Origin: Rhizobiaceae bacterium
Lineage (GTDB): Bacteria; Pseudomonadota; Alphaproteobacteria; Rhizobiales; Rhizobiaceae
DNA length: 36,532 bases
Direction: 5' to 3'
Assembly (NCBI GenBank): GCA_027483885.1
Contig: JAIXTO010000108.1
Coordinates: forward strand, 1-36,532
The notes beneath the pieces are model-generated. The model worked only from the letters and a program-made list of their open reading frames with translations, was not told the DNA's origin and ran no database searches. Below are positions 1 through 8,608 of the stretch, one piece after another; the first letter of the stretch is position 1, and each line of letters begins with the position of its first letter. Made by a program: the position numbers and the translations under genes.

Positions 1-420
1 CACAATCCCGATGCCTGGGAGCTGATCTTCAACGAGACACCGGACGAGCATTTCGGGCTTGAATGGGAGCCCTGCCACCAGATGGTCTATCTCATCGATC
101 CGCTGCCGCAGATCCGCAAATGGGCTGCCCGCATTTTCCACGTTCACGGCAAGGACGCCACCATTCGCTGGGATGTGATCCGCGAGCACGGCATTTTTGG
201 CAAACACCCCTTCGTTTTCATGCGCACGCCGGGCTTTGGCGACAGCAACTGGACGGATGTGATTTCCGAACTGCGGCTTGCCGGCTGGTCCGGCTCCATC
301 GACATCGAAGGGTGGCATGACCCCGTTTATCGCGATGCGCTGGAAATGACCGGACAGGTGCATGCGCTGAAATATCTGAAGAATTGCCGGGGCGGCGACT
401 TCGTGTCCGACCCGCAGTGA
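1..420 (+). CDS. Sugar phosphate isomerase/epimerase (AP-endonuclease-2-type TIM barrel), 3' part
   Basis: Only the last 139 codons are in the window; the frame is open from base 1 and stops at 418-420. The residues HQMVYLIDP, then IFHVHGKDAT and the C-terminal SIDIEGWHDPVY resemble the xylose-isomerase-like TIM-barrel family, in which His, Asp and Glu residues on the last strands hold a divalent metal. Such proteins isomerise or epimerise sugars or sugar acids in the cytoplasm. The gene lies upstream of a sugar ABC transporter on the same strand, so a role in using the imported sugar is likely, although a 204-bp gap with a palindromic repeat separates them. The exact substrate cannot be read. 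The frame includes a possible internal ATG at 82, but conserved-looking sequence before it shows that the gene starts outside the window. Confidence 0.8.
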   Translation, partial: HNPDAWELIFNETPDEHFGLEWEPCHQMVYLIDPLPQIRKWAARIFHVHGKDATIRWDVIREHGIFGKHPFVFMRTPGFGDSNWTDVISELRLAGWSGSIDIEGWHDPVYRDALEMTGQVHALKYLKNCRGGDFVSDPQ

Positions 421-560
421 CAGTCTGTTCAAGAATTCCCTGTGGCGCGGCGAAAAGGGTAATTTCGAGAACCGGAGCGGAGCGTACTGAACGTACGTGA
501 GCACCGGAAGCGCAGAAATTGCCATTTGCAGACCGCCACAGGGAATTATGGGACAGACTG
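421..560. repeat. Palindromic intergenic repeat element (rhizobial RIME/REP-like)
   Basis: Two 27-base arms at 421-447 and 534-560 are inverted copies with 24 of 27 matches by eye. They enclose a core in which AATTTC (461-466) pairs with GAAATT (515-520) and GTAC motifs flank the centre. The core wording (CCGGAGCGGAGCGTAC, then GTACGTGAGCACCGGAAG) is one I recognise from intergenic repeats scattered through Agrobacterium and Rhizobium genomes; this is from memory. The element starts directly after the stop codon of the upstream gene. It may act as a folded RNA that ends or stabilises the transcript, or be a non-autonomous mobile element. Confidence 0.75.
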
Positions 561-624
561 CGAGACTGACCATCGGCTTGGAGGAGGCCGGTGGGAATGA
601 ATGGTTCAACTCTAGGAGGAGAGA

Positions 625-1860
625 ATGTCTATTCGAAAGTTTCTGATGGCAGGCGCGCTTGCGCTCGTCTCCACATCCGCTCTCACGGTTAACGCGCAAG
701 CGGCCGACGAGGTAACGATCCGCATCTGGAGTCTCGACAAGCCGGAACAGCCGGCCTTGAACCTCGCCCGCGAATTCGACGAGAAGGAGCCGGGCATCAA
801 GGTGGAATACCGGCTGATCCAGTTCGACGACGTGGTGAGCGAGGCGATGCGCGCCTTTTCCACCGGCCAGGCGCCTGATATCATCGCGATCGACAACCCC
901 GATCACGCGGTTTTTGCCTCGCGCGGCGCCTTCCTCGATCTCACCGACATGATTGCAAAATCGACGGTCATCAAGAAGGAAAACTACTTTCAGGGACCTT
1001 TGAATTCCGTCACTTGGAAGGACAAGCTCTACGGCGTGCCGAAGGCAACGAACACCATCGCGCTTTATTATAATGCCGATATGTTCAAGGCCAAGGGCCT
1101 CGATCCCGACAAGCCGCCGCAGACCTGGGACGAGTTGCTGGCGGCTGCCCGCACGCTGAACGACCCGGCAAAGAACGTCTATGGACTGGCGTTTTCGGCA
1201 AAGGCCGGCGAGGAGGGCACGTTCCAGTTCCTGCCCTGGGTCCAGATGGCCGGCGGCAGCTACCAGACCATCAATTCCGCCGGCGGCGTGAAGGCGCTGA
1301 CGGCGTGGAAAACGATCATGGACGAGAAGCTTGCCTCGCCGGACAGTTTGACGCGCGGCCAGTGGGATTCCACCGGCACCTTCAATTCCGGCAATGCCGC
1401 CATGGCGATTTCCGGTCCCTGGGAGCTGAACCGCATGACGCAGGAGGCGAAATTCGACTGGCGCGTTGCCCTTCTGCCCGTACCGGAGCCAGGCGCCCAG
1501 CGTTCGTCCGCCATGGGCGATTTCAACTGGGCGATCTTCTCCTCGACCAAGCATCCGGCCGAAGCCTTCAAGGCAATCGAATATTTCGCCTCGCAGGACG
1601 ACAAGATGTTTGCCAAATACGGCCAGCTTCCTGCCCGCTCCGATATCACCCTGCCGCCGACGGGTGACGCAAAAAAGGATGCGGCGCTGAAAGTGTTTCA
1701 GGAGCAGCTGAAATACGCGAAGGCCCGAGGTCCCCATCCGCAATGGCCAAAAATCTCCAAGGCCATCCAGGATGCCATTCAGGCAGCGCTCACCGGGCAG
1801 ATGTCGCCAAAGGATGCGCTGGACCAGGCGGCAAAAAAGATCAACGCCGTCCTGGGCTGA
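625..1860 (+). CDS. Sugar ABC transporter substrate-binding protein (family 1, CUT1 type)
   Basis: This is the periplasmic binding protein of a sugar importer. The first 27 residues form a Sec signal peptide: a basic start (MSIRK), a hydrophobic stretch, and an AQA-ADE cleavage site near residue 26. The mature part resembles extracellular solute-binding family 1 (UgpB/MalE-like), with the typical [13 protein letters not shown] segment and the C-terminal [16 protein letters not shown] helix. At 411 residues it has normal length for the family. A strong ribosome site AGGAGG at 614-619 sits 5 bases before the ATG. Permease and ATPase genes follow on the same strand, so it opens a complete transporter operon. 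The ligand is probably an oligosaccharide, polyol or glycerol-phosphate-like compound and cannot be fixed from sequence. Confidence 0.9.
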   Translation: MSIRKFLMAGALALVSTSALTVNAQAADEVTIRIWSLDKPEQPALNLAREFDEKEPGIKVEYRLIQFDDVVSEAMRAFSTGQAPDIIAIDNPDHAVFASRGAFLDLTDMIAKSTVIKKENYFQGPLNSVTWKDKLYGVPKATNTIALYYNADMFKAKGLDPDKPPQTWDELLAAARTLNDPAKNVYGLAFSAKAGEEGTFQFLPWVQMAGGSYQTINSAGGVKALTAWKTIMDEKLASPDSLTRGQWDSTGTFNSGNAAMAISGPWELNRMTQEAKFDWRVALLPVPEPGAQRSSAMGDFNWAIFSSTKHPAEAFKAIEYFASQDDKMFAKYGQLPARSDITLPPTGDAKKDAALKVFQEQLKYAKARGPHPQWPKISKAIQDAIQAALTGQMSPKDALDQAAKKINAVLG

Positions 1861-1881
1861 CGCAGTCCATCAATGATCAGT

Positions 1882-1907
1882 CCGGATGCGCCAAAAAGGC
1901 GCTCCGG
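1882..1907 (+). promoter_or_regulatory. Intergenic hairpin 1 after the binding-protein gene
   Basis: Bases 1882-1892 and 1898-1907 pair as CCGGA(T)GCGCC with GGCGCTCCGG, leaving one bulged T and a loop of five A. It lies 22 bases after the binding-protein stop. No T-run follows, so it is more likely a 3'-end stabiliser or partial terminator than a full stop for the operon. Confidence 0.55.
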
Positions 1908-1919
1908 CAGGAACCCTCC

Positions 1920-1969
1920 GGGCAGGCCGCCTCTCTCCCTTCAATTCCACCGGGGGGCGGCCTGAGCCC
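1920..1969 (+). promoter_or_regulatory. Intergenic hairpin 2 before the permease genes
   Basis: GGGCAGGCCGCC (1920-1931) pairs with GGCGGCCTGAGCCC (1956-1969), with a two-base bulge in the right arm. It is the second stem-loop in the 141-bp gap. Stem-loops here are common in ABC sugar operons and usually make the binding protein more abundant than the membrane parts; that role is inferred. Confidence 0.55.
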
Positions 1970-2001
1970 TGGAGACGCGAGCGCCGTTGCGGAGACCATG
2001 G

Positions 2002-2904
2002 ATGCGCAAGATCATTTCCAGCCTGACGGATGGGCGCGGCTTCGATATCGGCCTCGTTGCCCTGCCGCTCGGGTTTCTTTTCCTCATGTCCGGCCTGCCG
2101 CTCCTCTACAACGTGTTGATGAGCTTTCAGGAAGTCGACATGTTTTCGCTCGGCAGTTTCGTGCGCCCCTTCGTCGGTTTCAGCAATTATGTCGCGCTGT
2201 TTTCCGAACCGGAGACATGGCCGATCTTTGCCAATACCGCCATTTTCGTCACCGCCTCGATTGCCGGGCAGTTTGCGCTCGGGTTCGGGCTTGCCCTGTT
2301 CTTCTGGGTGAATTTTCCCGGCGCCTCCTGGCTGCGCGGCCTTTTCCTCGTCTCCTGGGTCATGCCGGGGCTGGTTGTCGGCGCTGTGTGGAACTGGATG
2401 CTGTCGGGTGATTTCGGCGTCATCAATTTCCTGCTTCGGGAAAGCGGCATCATCTCCGGCAACATCTTCTGGCGCTCGGACCCATCTTATGCGCTCTGGG
2501 CGGTGATCCTTGCCAATATCTGGCTTGGCACGTCCTTTAACATGATCCTGCTTTCGGTCGGGCTGTCGTCCATTCCGGACGATCTGTTCGAGGCAGCCGA
2601 ACTGGATGGTGCCAATGTGTGGCAGCGTTTCTACACGATCACGCTGCCGATGATGCGCTCGTCCATCGGCGCCATCGTCTCGCTTGGGCTTATCTTCACG
2701 CTGCAGCAGTTCGATCTTTTTGCCGCCATCACCTCCGGCGGGCCGAACAATGCCTCCAACGTGGCGCAATACTGGGCCTGGGATCTCTCCTTCCGGCAAT
2801 ATGATTTTGCCCGCGGCGCGACGATCTCGGTGATCATGATCGTCTTCGTGATGTTCGCCTCGGTCGTTTATGTGCGCTCCACCAAACAGGAGGTTCGCGG
2901 ATGA
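2002..2904 (+). CDS. Sugar ABC transporter permease (MalF/UgpA-like)
   Basis: This is an inner-membrane permease subunit of the importer. Several hydrophobic segments are visible (about residues 16-36, 75-100, 108-130, 155-180, 205-230 and 270-290). The EAA loop, EAAELDGANVWQRFYTITLP, is the contact site for the ATPase. The ATG at 2002 is chosen because GGAGA lies 6 bases upstream; a TTG at 1987 would add five residues. The product is 300 residues, normal for the family. The end overlaps the next permease start by four bases (ATGA), indicating translational coupling. It should pair with the product of 2901-3728 as a heterodimeric channel. Confidence 0.9.
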   Translation: MRKIISSLTDGRGFDIGLVALPLGFLFLMSGLPLLYNVLMSFQEVDMFSLGSFVRPFVGFSNYVALFSEPETWPIFANTAIFVTASIAGQFALGFGLALFFWVNFPGASWLRGLFLVSWVMPGLVVGAVWNWMLSGDFGVINFLLRESGIISGNIFWRSDPSYALWAVILANIWLGTSFNMILLSVGLSSIPDDLFEAAELDGANVWQRFYTITLPMMRSSIGAIVSLGLIFTLQQFDLFAAITSGGPNNASNVAQYWAWDLSFRQYDFARGATISVIMIVFVMFASVVYVRSTKQEVRG

Positions 2905-3728
2905 GTGAAACCACCCGCAACCGGCTGATGCTGGCCATCGCGCTTGTCCTTGCCGCCATCTACCTCTTTCCGCTCTACTGGATGTACATCACGACGCTCA
3001 AAAGCGGTTCTGCGATGTTTGCGACACCGCCGAGCTTCTGGCCAAGCGATCCGCAGTGGAGCACCTATGCCTATGTCTGGGAAAGCCGCAATCTGGCGCG
3101 CTACATGGGCAATTCGCTCATCATCGCAGTTGGGGCCGTTACCGTCATCACGCTGCTCGGCACCGGATGCGCCTATGTGCTGGCGCGCTATCGTAATGGC
3201 TGGGTGGATGTCGGACTGTTCCTCATCCTCATGCTGCAGGTTCTGCCGGCGTCGCTGATGATCACGCCGATCTTTGTCGGTTTCTCGCAGATCGGCCTTC
3301 TCGATTATCCGCGCCTTGCCGTCATCATCGCCATTGCCGCCAAGGCCATGCCGTTTTTCGTGGTGCTGGTGCGCGCCACCTTCATGAGCGTGCCGATGGA
3401 GCTGGAGGAGGCAGCGCTCGTGGATGGCAATTCGCGGGTCGGCGCCTTCTTCCACATCGTCCTGCCCCTGGCACGCAACGGCATCCTCGTCTCGGCCATC
3501 CTCATCTTCATGCAGGCGTTTGGCGAATTCGTCTATTCGAAGTCGATCATCCAGGCAGTGGAGTACCAGCCGGCAAGTGTCGGGCTCAATTCCTTCATGG
3601 GGCCGAACACCAACGAGTGGAACAACATCATGGCGTTTGCCACCATCTACGTGACGCCGATCCTTGCCGTCTTCGTTCTCTTGCAACGCCGGATCGTCTC
3701 CGGCCTCACGTCTGGAGCCCTCAAATGA
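2901..3728 (+). CDS. Sugar ABC transporter permease (MalG/UgpE-like)
   Basis: This is the second inner-membrane permease subunit, 275 residues. A first transmembrane helix spans residues 8-28, after MSETTRNR. The region MFATPPSFWPSDPQWSTY is typical of the first periplasmic loop in MalG-type proteins. The EAA loop is EEAALVDGNSRVGAFFHIVLP. The start codon overlaps the previous stop, and its own stop overlaps the ATPase start in the same ATGA arrangement. Permeases and ATPase are therefore expressed as one coupled unit. Family identity is clear; the sugar is not known. Confidence 0.9.
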   Translation: MSETTRNRLMLAIALVLAAIYLFPLYWMYITTLKSGSAMFATPPSFWPSDPQWSTYAYVWESRNLARYMGNSLIIAVGAVTVITLLGTGCAYVLARYRNGWVDVGLFLILMLQVLPASLMITPIFVGFSQIGLLDYPRLAVIIAIAAKAMPFFVVLVRATFMSVPMELEEAALVDGNSRVGAFFHIVLPLARNGILVSAILIFMQAFGEFVYSKSIIQAVEYQPASVGLNSFMGPNTNEWNNIMAFATIYVTPILAVFVLLQRRIVSGLTSGALK

Positions 3729-4801
3729 CCCAGCAGATCGAACTCTCCGGCGTCAACAAATATTACGGCGCCTATCATGCGCTTCGAGATATCGATCTTA
3801 GCATCCGCAAGGGCGCGTTCGTGGCCCTGGTCGGACCGTCCGGTTGTGGCAAGTCGACGCTGTTGCGGTCGCTGGCGGGGCTTGAAAGCATATCCTCGGG
3901 CGATCTGATCATTGCCGGCGAGAAGATGAACGGCGTGCCGCCGCGCAAGCGCGATCTTGCCATGGTGTTCCAGTCCTACGCGCTTTATCCGCATATGACG
4001 GTCGAGCAGAACCTCACCTATTCGCTGCGCATTCGCGGCGTGAAGAAGGCCGAGGCGAAGAAGGCCGCAGACGAAGTGGCCGCGACCACGGGCCTTTCCA
4101 TCCTTCTGCATCGTTATCCGCGCGAACTCTCCGGCGGCCAGCGCCAGCGCGTGGCGATGAGCCGGGCCATCATCAGAAACCCGAAAGCCTTCCTGTTCGA
4201 CGAGCCGCTGTCGAACCTCGATGCGGCGCTGCGCGTTCATATGCGCAAGGAAATCCGCATGCTGCATGACAGGCTTGGCGCCACATCCGTCTATGTCACT
4301 CACGATCAGGTGGAGGCGATGACCATGGCAGACCATGTCGTGGTGATGCGCAGCGGCCTCATCGAACAGCAGGGCGCACCGCTCGACCTTTACGACCGCC
4401 CGGTCAACCGTTTCGTTGCCGGCTTCATCGGCTCGCCCGCGATGAATTTCGTCCCCGCAAAGGTCGGCGCGGATGGCGAGACACTGGTGGTCGATCTCGG
4501 CGGCCCGCAGACGATCCGTATGGCGCGTCCGCTTCAGCCCGGCCTCAACGTGATTGTCGGTCTTCGCCCGGAGCATCTTCTGCCGGCAGAAGCCGGCAGG
4601 GCGCTGCTGCACCTGCCGGTCGCCTCGGTGGAAAATACCGGGGCTGCCACACATGTGACGACGGCCACCACGCCGGAACTGACCCTCGTGCTCAACGGCC
4701 GCATTCCACTTTCTCCCGCAGACAGCGTTCCGATCACCTTCGATGCGGCGCATCTCCACCTGTTCGACGCGAAAACGGAGATGCGTTTGGTGCCTGCCTG
4801 A
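3725..4801 (+). CDS. Sugar ABC transporter ATP-binding protein (MalK/UgpC-like)
   Basis: This cytoplasmic ATPase energises the importer. Visible motifs are Walker A GPSGCGKST (residues 37-45), the Q-loop (VFQSYALYPHMT, from 82), the signature LSGGQRQR (136-143) and Walker B AFLFDEPLSNLD (157-168) with the H-loop VTHDQVEAMT. The C-terminal part from about residue 235 (PAMNFVPA, VGLRPEHL) is the TOBE/OB regulatory domain of CUT1 ATPases. The length is 358 residues. The ATG at 3725 overlaps the upstream stop. An upstream in-frame extension exists, but it lies in the permease gene and is not used. Many organisms share such an ATPase between transporters, so it may serve more than one substrate. 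Confidence 0.93.
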   Translation: MTQQIELSGVNKYYGAYHALRDIDLSIRKGAFVALVGPSGCGKSTLLRSLAGLESISSGDLIIAGEKMNGVPPRKRDLAMVFQSYALYPHMTVEQNLTYSLRIRGVKKAEAKKAADEVAATTGLSILLHRYPRELSGGQRQRVAMSRAIIRNPKAFLFDEPLSNLDAALRVHMRKEIRMLHDRLGATSVYVTHDQVEAMTMADHVVVMRSGLIEQQGAPLDLYDRPVNRFVAGFIGSPAMNFVPAKVGADGETLVVDLGGPQTIRMARPLQPGLNVIVGLRPEHLLPAEAGRALLHLPVASVENTGAATHVTTATTPELTLVLNGRIPLSPADSVPITFDAAHLHLFDAKTEMRLVPA

Positions 4802-4912
4802 TCACAATCGATCATGTAGTTCATCTAAATTGTGCAATGCAGCAACAAATCCTGTAGAAGAGCGTTTGGATATTAGGGCCTCACCATTTCGGTGCGGCGA
4901 CTAGGACATCAG

Positions 4913-6016
4913 ATGCGCTCTCTTTCGGATACTTTGCAGAGGCTTGAACGCCTTCGTGCCCGCACCGGCCAGTTTTCCCGGCACCACGAAACCGCTGCCT
5001 CCGGCAGCGCACTGGTGGCGTTTTCGGATTTCGGCTCGAACCCCGGCTCGCTCTCGGCAAAGGTGCATGTGCCCGACCTGATGGTGGGCAAGCCGCCGCT
5101 CGTCGTGGTTCTGCACGGCTGCACCCAGACGGCAGAGGCCTATGATCAGGGCTCCGGCTGGTCAAAACTTGCCGACGAGCAGGGTTTTATCGTGCTCTTT
5201 CCCGAGCAGACGCGGGCCAACAACGGCAATATGTGTTTCAACTGGTTCGCACCGGAAGATAGCCGTCGTGGATCGGGAGAACCTCAATCCATCCACCAGA
5301 TGATCCAGACAGCGATTTCGCGCTATGATGCGGATCCGGCTCGGGTCTATATCACCGGCCTTTCCGCCGGCGGAGCCATGGCCAACACGATGCTGGCGAC
5401 CTATCCGGACGTGTTTGCGGGCGGCGCGATCATGGCGGGACTGCCCTTTGCCACGGCGTCGAGCGTGCCGGAAGCCTTTGACCGCATGCGCGGCCACGGC
5501 CTGCCGAGCGAGGCGGAATTGCAACGCCGGCTCGGCGATGCGTCCGATCACCAGGGCCGCTGGCCAACGATTGCCGTCTGGCATGGCACCGCCGACAACA
5601 CGGTGGCCGACAACAATGCCAAAGCCATCATCGCCCAATGGCGTGGCGTGCATGGCGTCAGCGATGAACCGGCCCAGCAGGACGTCATTGCCGGCCATAC
5701 CCGCACGGTCTGGAAGGACGCGCGCAACCGCAATGTTCTACAATCCTACCGGATCGAGGGCATGGGGCACGGGACGCCGGTCGATGGCGCCAGCGATACT
5801 GAAAAACCGGGATCGTATTTTCTCGATGTCGGCCTTTCCTCCACCCGCATGATGGCGCAGCTCTGGGGCCTGATGCCCGACAGCATCAAGGCGGAAAAGG
5901 GCAGCCGCAAAGCTGCCGAGCCGGAAGAGGCCCATGACAGCCAGCCGCAGCATTCCCCCCACAGCATTCAGGGCATTATCGAAAGCGCCCTGCGCTCTGC
6001 CGGCCTGATGCGCTGA
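4913..6016 (+). CDS. PHB-depolymerase-family esterase (LpqC-like)
   Basis: This is an alpha/beta-hydrolase of the poly(3-hydroxybutyrate) depolymerase/feruloyl-esterase-like family, 367 residues. The oxyanion region VVLHGCTQTAEAYDQGSGW (from residue 64) precedes the nucleophile motif GLSAG (Ser151). Likely acid and base residues lie in WHGTADNTVADN and GMGHGTPVDG. No convincing signal peptide is seen, so it probably acts inside the cell on a short ester or on PHB oligomers. The ATG at 4913 has AGGA 6 bases upstream; a GTG at 4892 would add seven residues without a better ribosome site. A 111-bp gap from the transporter operon suggests a separate unit. The C-terminal 50 residues are charged and low in complexity. 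Confidence 0.85.
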   Translation: MRSLSDTLQRLERLRARTGQFSRHHETAASGSALVAFSDFGSNPGSLSAKVHVPDLMVGKPPLVVVLHGCTQTAEAYDQGSGWSKLADEQGFIVLFPEQTRANNGNMCFNWFAPEDSRRGSGEPQSIHQMIQTAISRYDADPARVYITGLSAGGAMANTMLATYPDVFAGGAIMAGLPFATASSVPEAFDRMRGHGLPSEAELQRRLGDASDHQGRWPTIAVWHGTADNTVADNNAKAIIAQWRGVHGVSDEPAQQDVIAGHTRTVWKDARNRNVLQSYRIEGMGHGTPVDGASDTEKPGSYFLDVGLSSTRMMAQLWGLMPDSIKAEKGSRKAAEPEEAHDSQPQHSPHSIQGIIESALRSAGLMR

Positions 6017-6020
6017 GCCC

Positions 6021-6045
6021 GATGCCGCCTGTCAACGGCGGCATC
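6021..6045. terminator. Bidirectional hairpin between convergent genes
   Basis: GATGCCGCC (6021-6029) and GGCGGCATC (6037-6045) form a perfect 9-bp GC-rich stem with a 7-base loop. It sits between the stop of the esterase gene and the stop of dadA on the other strand, so it can serve both transcripts. There is no run of T on either side, which lowers confidence in intrinsic termination. Confidence 0.55.
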
Positions 6046-6072
6046 TGACGCTCTGTGTCCCAGCCGAAACCT

Positions 6073-7326
6073 TTAGGCGGCGTAACGCGACACGGCGAGA
6101 TCCTTCGTCTCGATATCGGCTTTGCGACCGCTGACGATATCGGCGAGCACCTTGGCCGAGCCGCAGCTCATCGTCCAGCCGAGCGTACCATGGCCGGTGT
6201 TTAGGAAGAGGTTGCCCACCTTGGTCGCGCCGATCACAGGCGTGCCATCCGGCGTCATCGGGCGAAGGCCCGACCAGAAATCCGCTTTTGTCACGTCGCC
6301 GCCGGGGAAAAGATCCGTCACGGAATGTTCAAGCGTGCGGCGGCGGGCTAAGCCGAGATCATTGGTATAGCCCGAAATTTCCGCCATGCCGCCGACGCGG
6401 ATGCGGTCGCCCAGTCGCGTGATGGCGATCTTGTAGGTCTCGTCCATCACGGTGGATTCCGGCGCGCGGCTGGCATCGGTGATCGGGATGGTCAGCGAAT
6501 ACCCTTTCACCGGATAGACCGGCAGGCTGATGCCGTGCGGCTTCACCAGCATGGGCGAATAACTGCCGAGCGCCACGACCACGGCATCGCTTGCCATACG
6601 ACCGCTGCCGGTGATCACACCCTTGACCGTGCCGCCGGACACTTCGAGCGCCTTGATATCGATGCCCCACTGGAAGGTGACGCCCAGTTCTTCGGCCTTT
6701 TTCGCCAGTGCATTGGTGAACTTGAAGCAGTCACCCGTCTCGTCCTTCGGGGTCAACAGGCCGCCAACGATCTTTTCGCGGACATGGGCAAGCGCCGGCT
6801 CAGTGCGGATGCAGCCGGCGGGATCGAGAACTTCGTAAGGGATACCATCGGCGGCAAGCGCCTTCACATCCTTGGCCGAGGCTTCCAGCTGTGCTTCGGT
6901 GCGAAACAGCTGCAACGTGCCCTGCATGCGCTCGTCATAGGCGATGGCGGTGTCGGCGCGCACTTCGGCAAGCGCCAGCCGGCTATAATCGGCAAGACGC
7001 AGCATTCGGCTCTTGTTGAGGGCATACCGCTCCGAGGTGCAGTTGGAGAGCATGCGGAACATCCAGGAAAGCATCGCCACGTCGAGCTTCGGGCGCAGGA
7101 TCAGCGGTGCATGCTCCATGAAGATCCATTTGAGCGCCTTTTGCGGAATGCCAGGTGCGGCCCAGGGGGAGCAGTAGCCGAAGGACACTTCGCCGGCATT
7201 GGCAAAGCTGGTTTCCAGCGCCGGCCCGGCCTGTCGGTCGAGAACCGTCACCTCATGGCCAGCTTTTGCGAGGTAATAGGCCGAGGTGACGCCGATGACG
7301 CCAGCTCCGAGAATGGTGATCTTCAT
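6073..7326 (-). CDS. dadA: D-amino acid dehydrogenase
   Basis: This FAD flavoprotein oxidises D-alanine and other D-amino acids to 2-oxo acids and ammonia, passing electrons to the respiratory chain at the inner membrane. The N-terminal [21 protein letters not shown] is the FAD-binding Rossmann motif, beginning at residue 4. The C-terminal [16 protein letters not shown] and [16 protein letters not shown] segments are typical of DadA. At 417 residues it has normal length. The ribosome site GGGGAAAG precedes the ATG. It lies 33 bases downstream of alr on the same strand, giving the classic alanine pathway: racemisation of L-alanine, then oxidation to pyruvate. Confidence 0.93.
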   Translation of the reverse strand: MKITILGAGVIGVTSAYYLAKAGHEVTVLDRQAGPALETSFANAGEVSFGYCSPWAAPGIPQKALKWIFMEHAPLILRPKLDVAMLSWMFRMLSNCTSERYALNKSRMLRLADYSRLALAEVRADTAIAYDERMQGTLQLFRTEAQLEASAKDVKALAADGIPYEVLDPAGCIRTEPALAHVREKIVGGLLTPKDETGDCFKFTNALAKKAEELGVTFQWGIDIKALEVSGGTVKGVITGSGRMASDAVVVALGSYSPMLVKPHGISLPVYPVKGYSLTIPITDASRAPESTVMDETYKIAITRLGDRIRVGGMAEISGYTNDLGLARRRTLEHSVTDLFPGGDVTKADFWSGLRPMTPDGTPVIGATKVGNLFLNTGHGTLGWTMSCGSAKVLADIVSGRKADIETKDLAVSRYAA

Positions 7327-7359
7327 GGTCTTTCCCCTTTTTATTCTTGAATTATGCCG

Positions 7360-8478
7360 TCAGCGATACTGGCGAAAGTAGCGATGGCCGATGCCGGTGA
7401 GGATCTCCCAGGAGATGGTGCCGGCGGTTTCCGCCACGTCTTCTAGCGTCTGGTGTTCCCCGATGAACTCGACGAGGCTGCCAAGCGTCAGCGTGCCCGG
7501 CTCAAGGTCGCTGATGTCGATGATCGTGCTGTCCATCGAGACGCGCCCGACGATGGGAAGGCGGTGACCCTTGAAATAAAGCGCGCCGCGATTGCTGAGC
7601 GTCCGCGGCAACCCGTCCGCATAACCGAGCGCCACGGTTGCCAATTGCCGTTCGCTGTCGGTCACGTGGGTTGCCGAATAGCCGATGGCGGTGCCTGATG
7701 GCACGGTGCGGGTCTGGATGACGCGCGCCTCGATCTTCACCACCGGCTCCATCGGCCGCTCGAGAATATCGGTGGGACGTGCGCCGTAAAGGGCAATGCC
7801 GGGGCGAACCAGCGCTCCGCGAAAACTTTCGCCGAGAAACGCGCCGGCGGAATTGCCGAAACAGACGGGAATGCCCGGAAAACTGCTGGAAAACCGGCGC
7901 ATCATCTCGGCCTGCGCCGCATTATGCGGATCTTCCGCCTCGTCGGCACAGGCGAGGTGGCTCATGACGTAGAGGATCTCAATGCCGGAGAGGAGCGTCG
8001 GATCGGCGGCAAGCGCTTCGGCCTCTTCGGTCGACATGCCGAGCCGCGACATGCCGGTATCAAATTGCAGCAGTGCCTTCAGCGGGCGGCCCAAAAGTTC
8101 GGCCGTCGTGCGCCAGCGCACCACCTGTTCCAGCGAATTCAGGACCGGGATGATGTCGCGTGCGGCGCAATCACCCTCGGTGCCCGGCTGCAGGCCGTTC
8201 AGCACGTAAAGCGCGGCATCGCGCGGCAGGAGCGGGCGAAGCGTGACGGCCTCGGCATATTGCGCCACGAAGAAATCCCGGCATCCCTCGGCGTAAAGCG
8301 CCGGAGCAACCGTCTGCGCGCCCAATCCATAGGCATCGGCCTTGACGACGGCGGCTGCCCGTGCCGGGGCGACGGTTGTCGACACGCGTCGATAATTGCG
8401 CGAGAGGGCCGAGAGATCGATGGTGAGGATGCCGGGAGCGCCGGCCTTTTCCCAGGTGGTGGAATGCGACATGTCCAT
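7360..8478 (-). CDS. alr: Alanine racemase (catabolic, DadX-like)
   Basis: This PLP enzyme interconverts L- and D-alanine. The cofactor lysine lies in VVKADAYGLG (Lys46), and the second catalytic tyrosine is probably the one in IGYSATH. GYADGLPR and GRVSMD are further family motifs. The ATG at 8478 is chosen because GAGGGG lies about 7 bases upstream; the frame is open further upstream, but those residues are unlike the family. The length is 372 residues. Placement directly before dadA and opposite an Lrp-type regulator indicates the catabolic, alanine-inducible racemase, not the one dedicated to cell-wall synthesis. Confidence 0.92.
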   Translation of the reverse strand: MDMSHSTTWEKAGAPGILTIDLSALSRNYRRVSTTVAPARAAAVVKADAYGLGAQTVAPALYAEGCRDFFVAQYAEAVTLRPLLPRDAALYVLNGLQPGTEGDCAARDIIPVLNSLEQVVRWRTTAELLGRPLKALLQFDTGMSRLGMSTEEAEALAADPTLLSGIEILYVMSHLACADEAEDPHNAAQAEMMRRFSSSFPGIPVCFGNSAGAFLGESFRGALVRPGIALYGARPTDILERPMEPVVKIEARVIQTRTVPSGTAIGYSATHVTDSERQLATVALGYADGLPRTLSNRGALYFKGHRLPIVGRVSMDSTIIDISDLEPGTLTLGSLVEFIGEHQTLEDVAETAGTISWEILTGIGHRYFRQYR

Positions 8479-8608
8479 GGCAACCCCTCGCAAGTGATGT
8501 GAAAAAGTGTAGCGGAGAATTTTCGCGTGTTTTGAGCAGATCTTGCGTGAAAAGCGCAATCATGCTCAATTCGAGCACAGAAGCCGCAGATTTTCAGGGG
8601 AAACGCGC
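8479..8608. promoter_or_regulatory. Divergent control region of alr-dadA and the Lrp-type gene
   Basis: This 130-bp gap carries the promoters of both divergent units. Bases 8563-8577 form a palindrome, TGCTC-AATTC-GAGCA, centred about 39 bases before the regulator start. It fits the loose 15-bp symmetric sites bound by Lrp/AsnC proteins. The role as operator is inferred from position and symmetry. Confidence 0.5.

Noticed and set aside
3617..3724. N-terminal extension of the first ABC ATPase
   Set aside because: The extra residues come from permease coding sequence in another phase; the ATG at 3725 gives the normal family start with an ATGA overlap.
1870..4759. Long antisense frames (1870-2799, 2868-3686, 3647-4759) opposite the first ABC transporter
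   Set aside because: They lie opposite clear permease and ATPase genes and show only charged, low-complexity translations.
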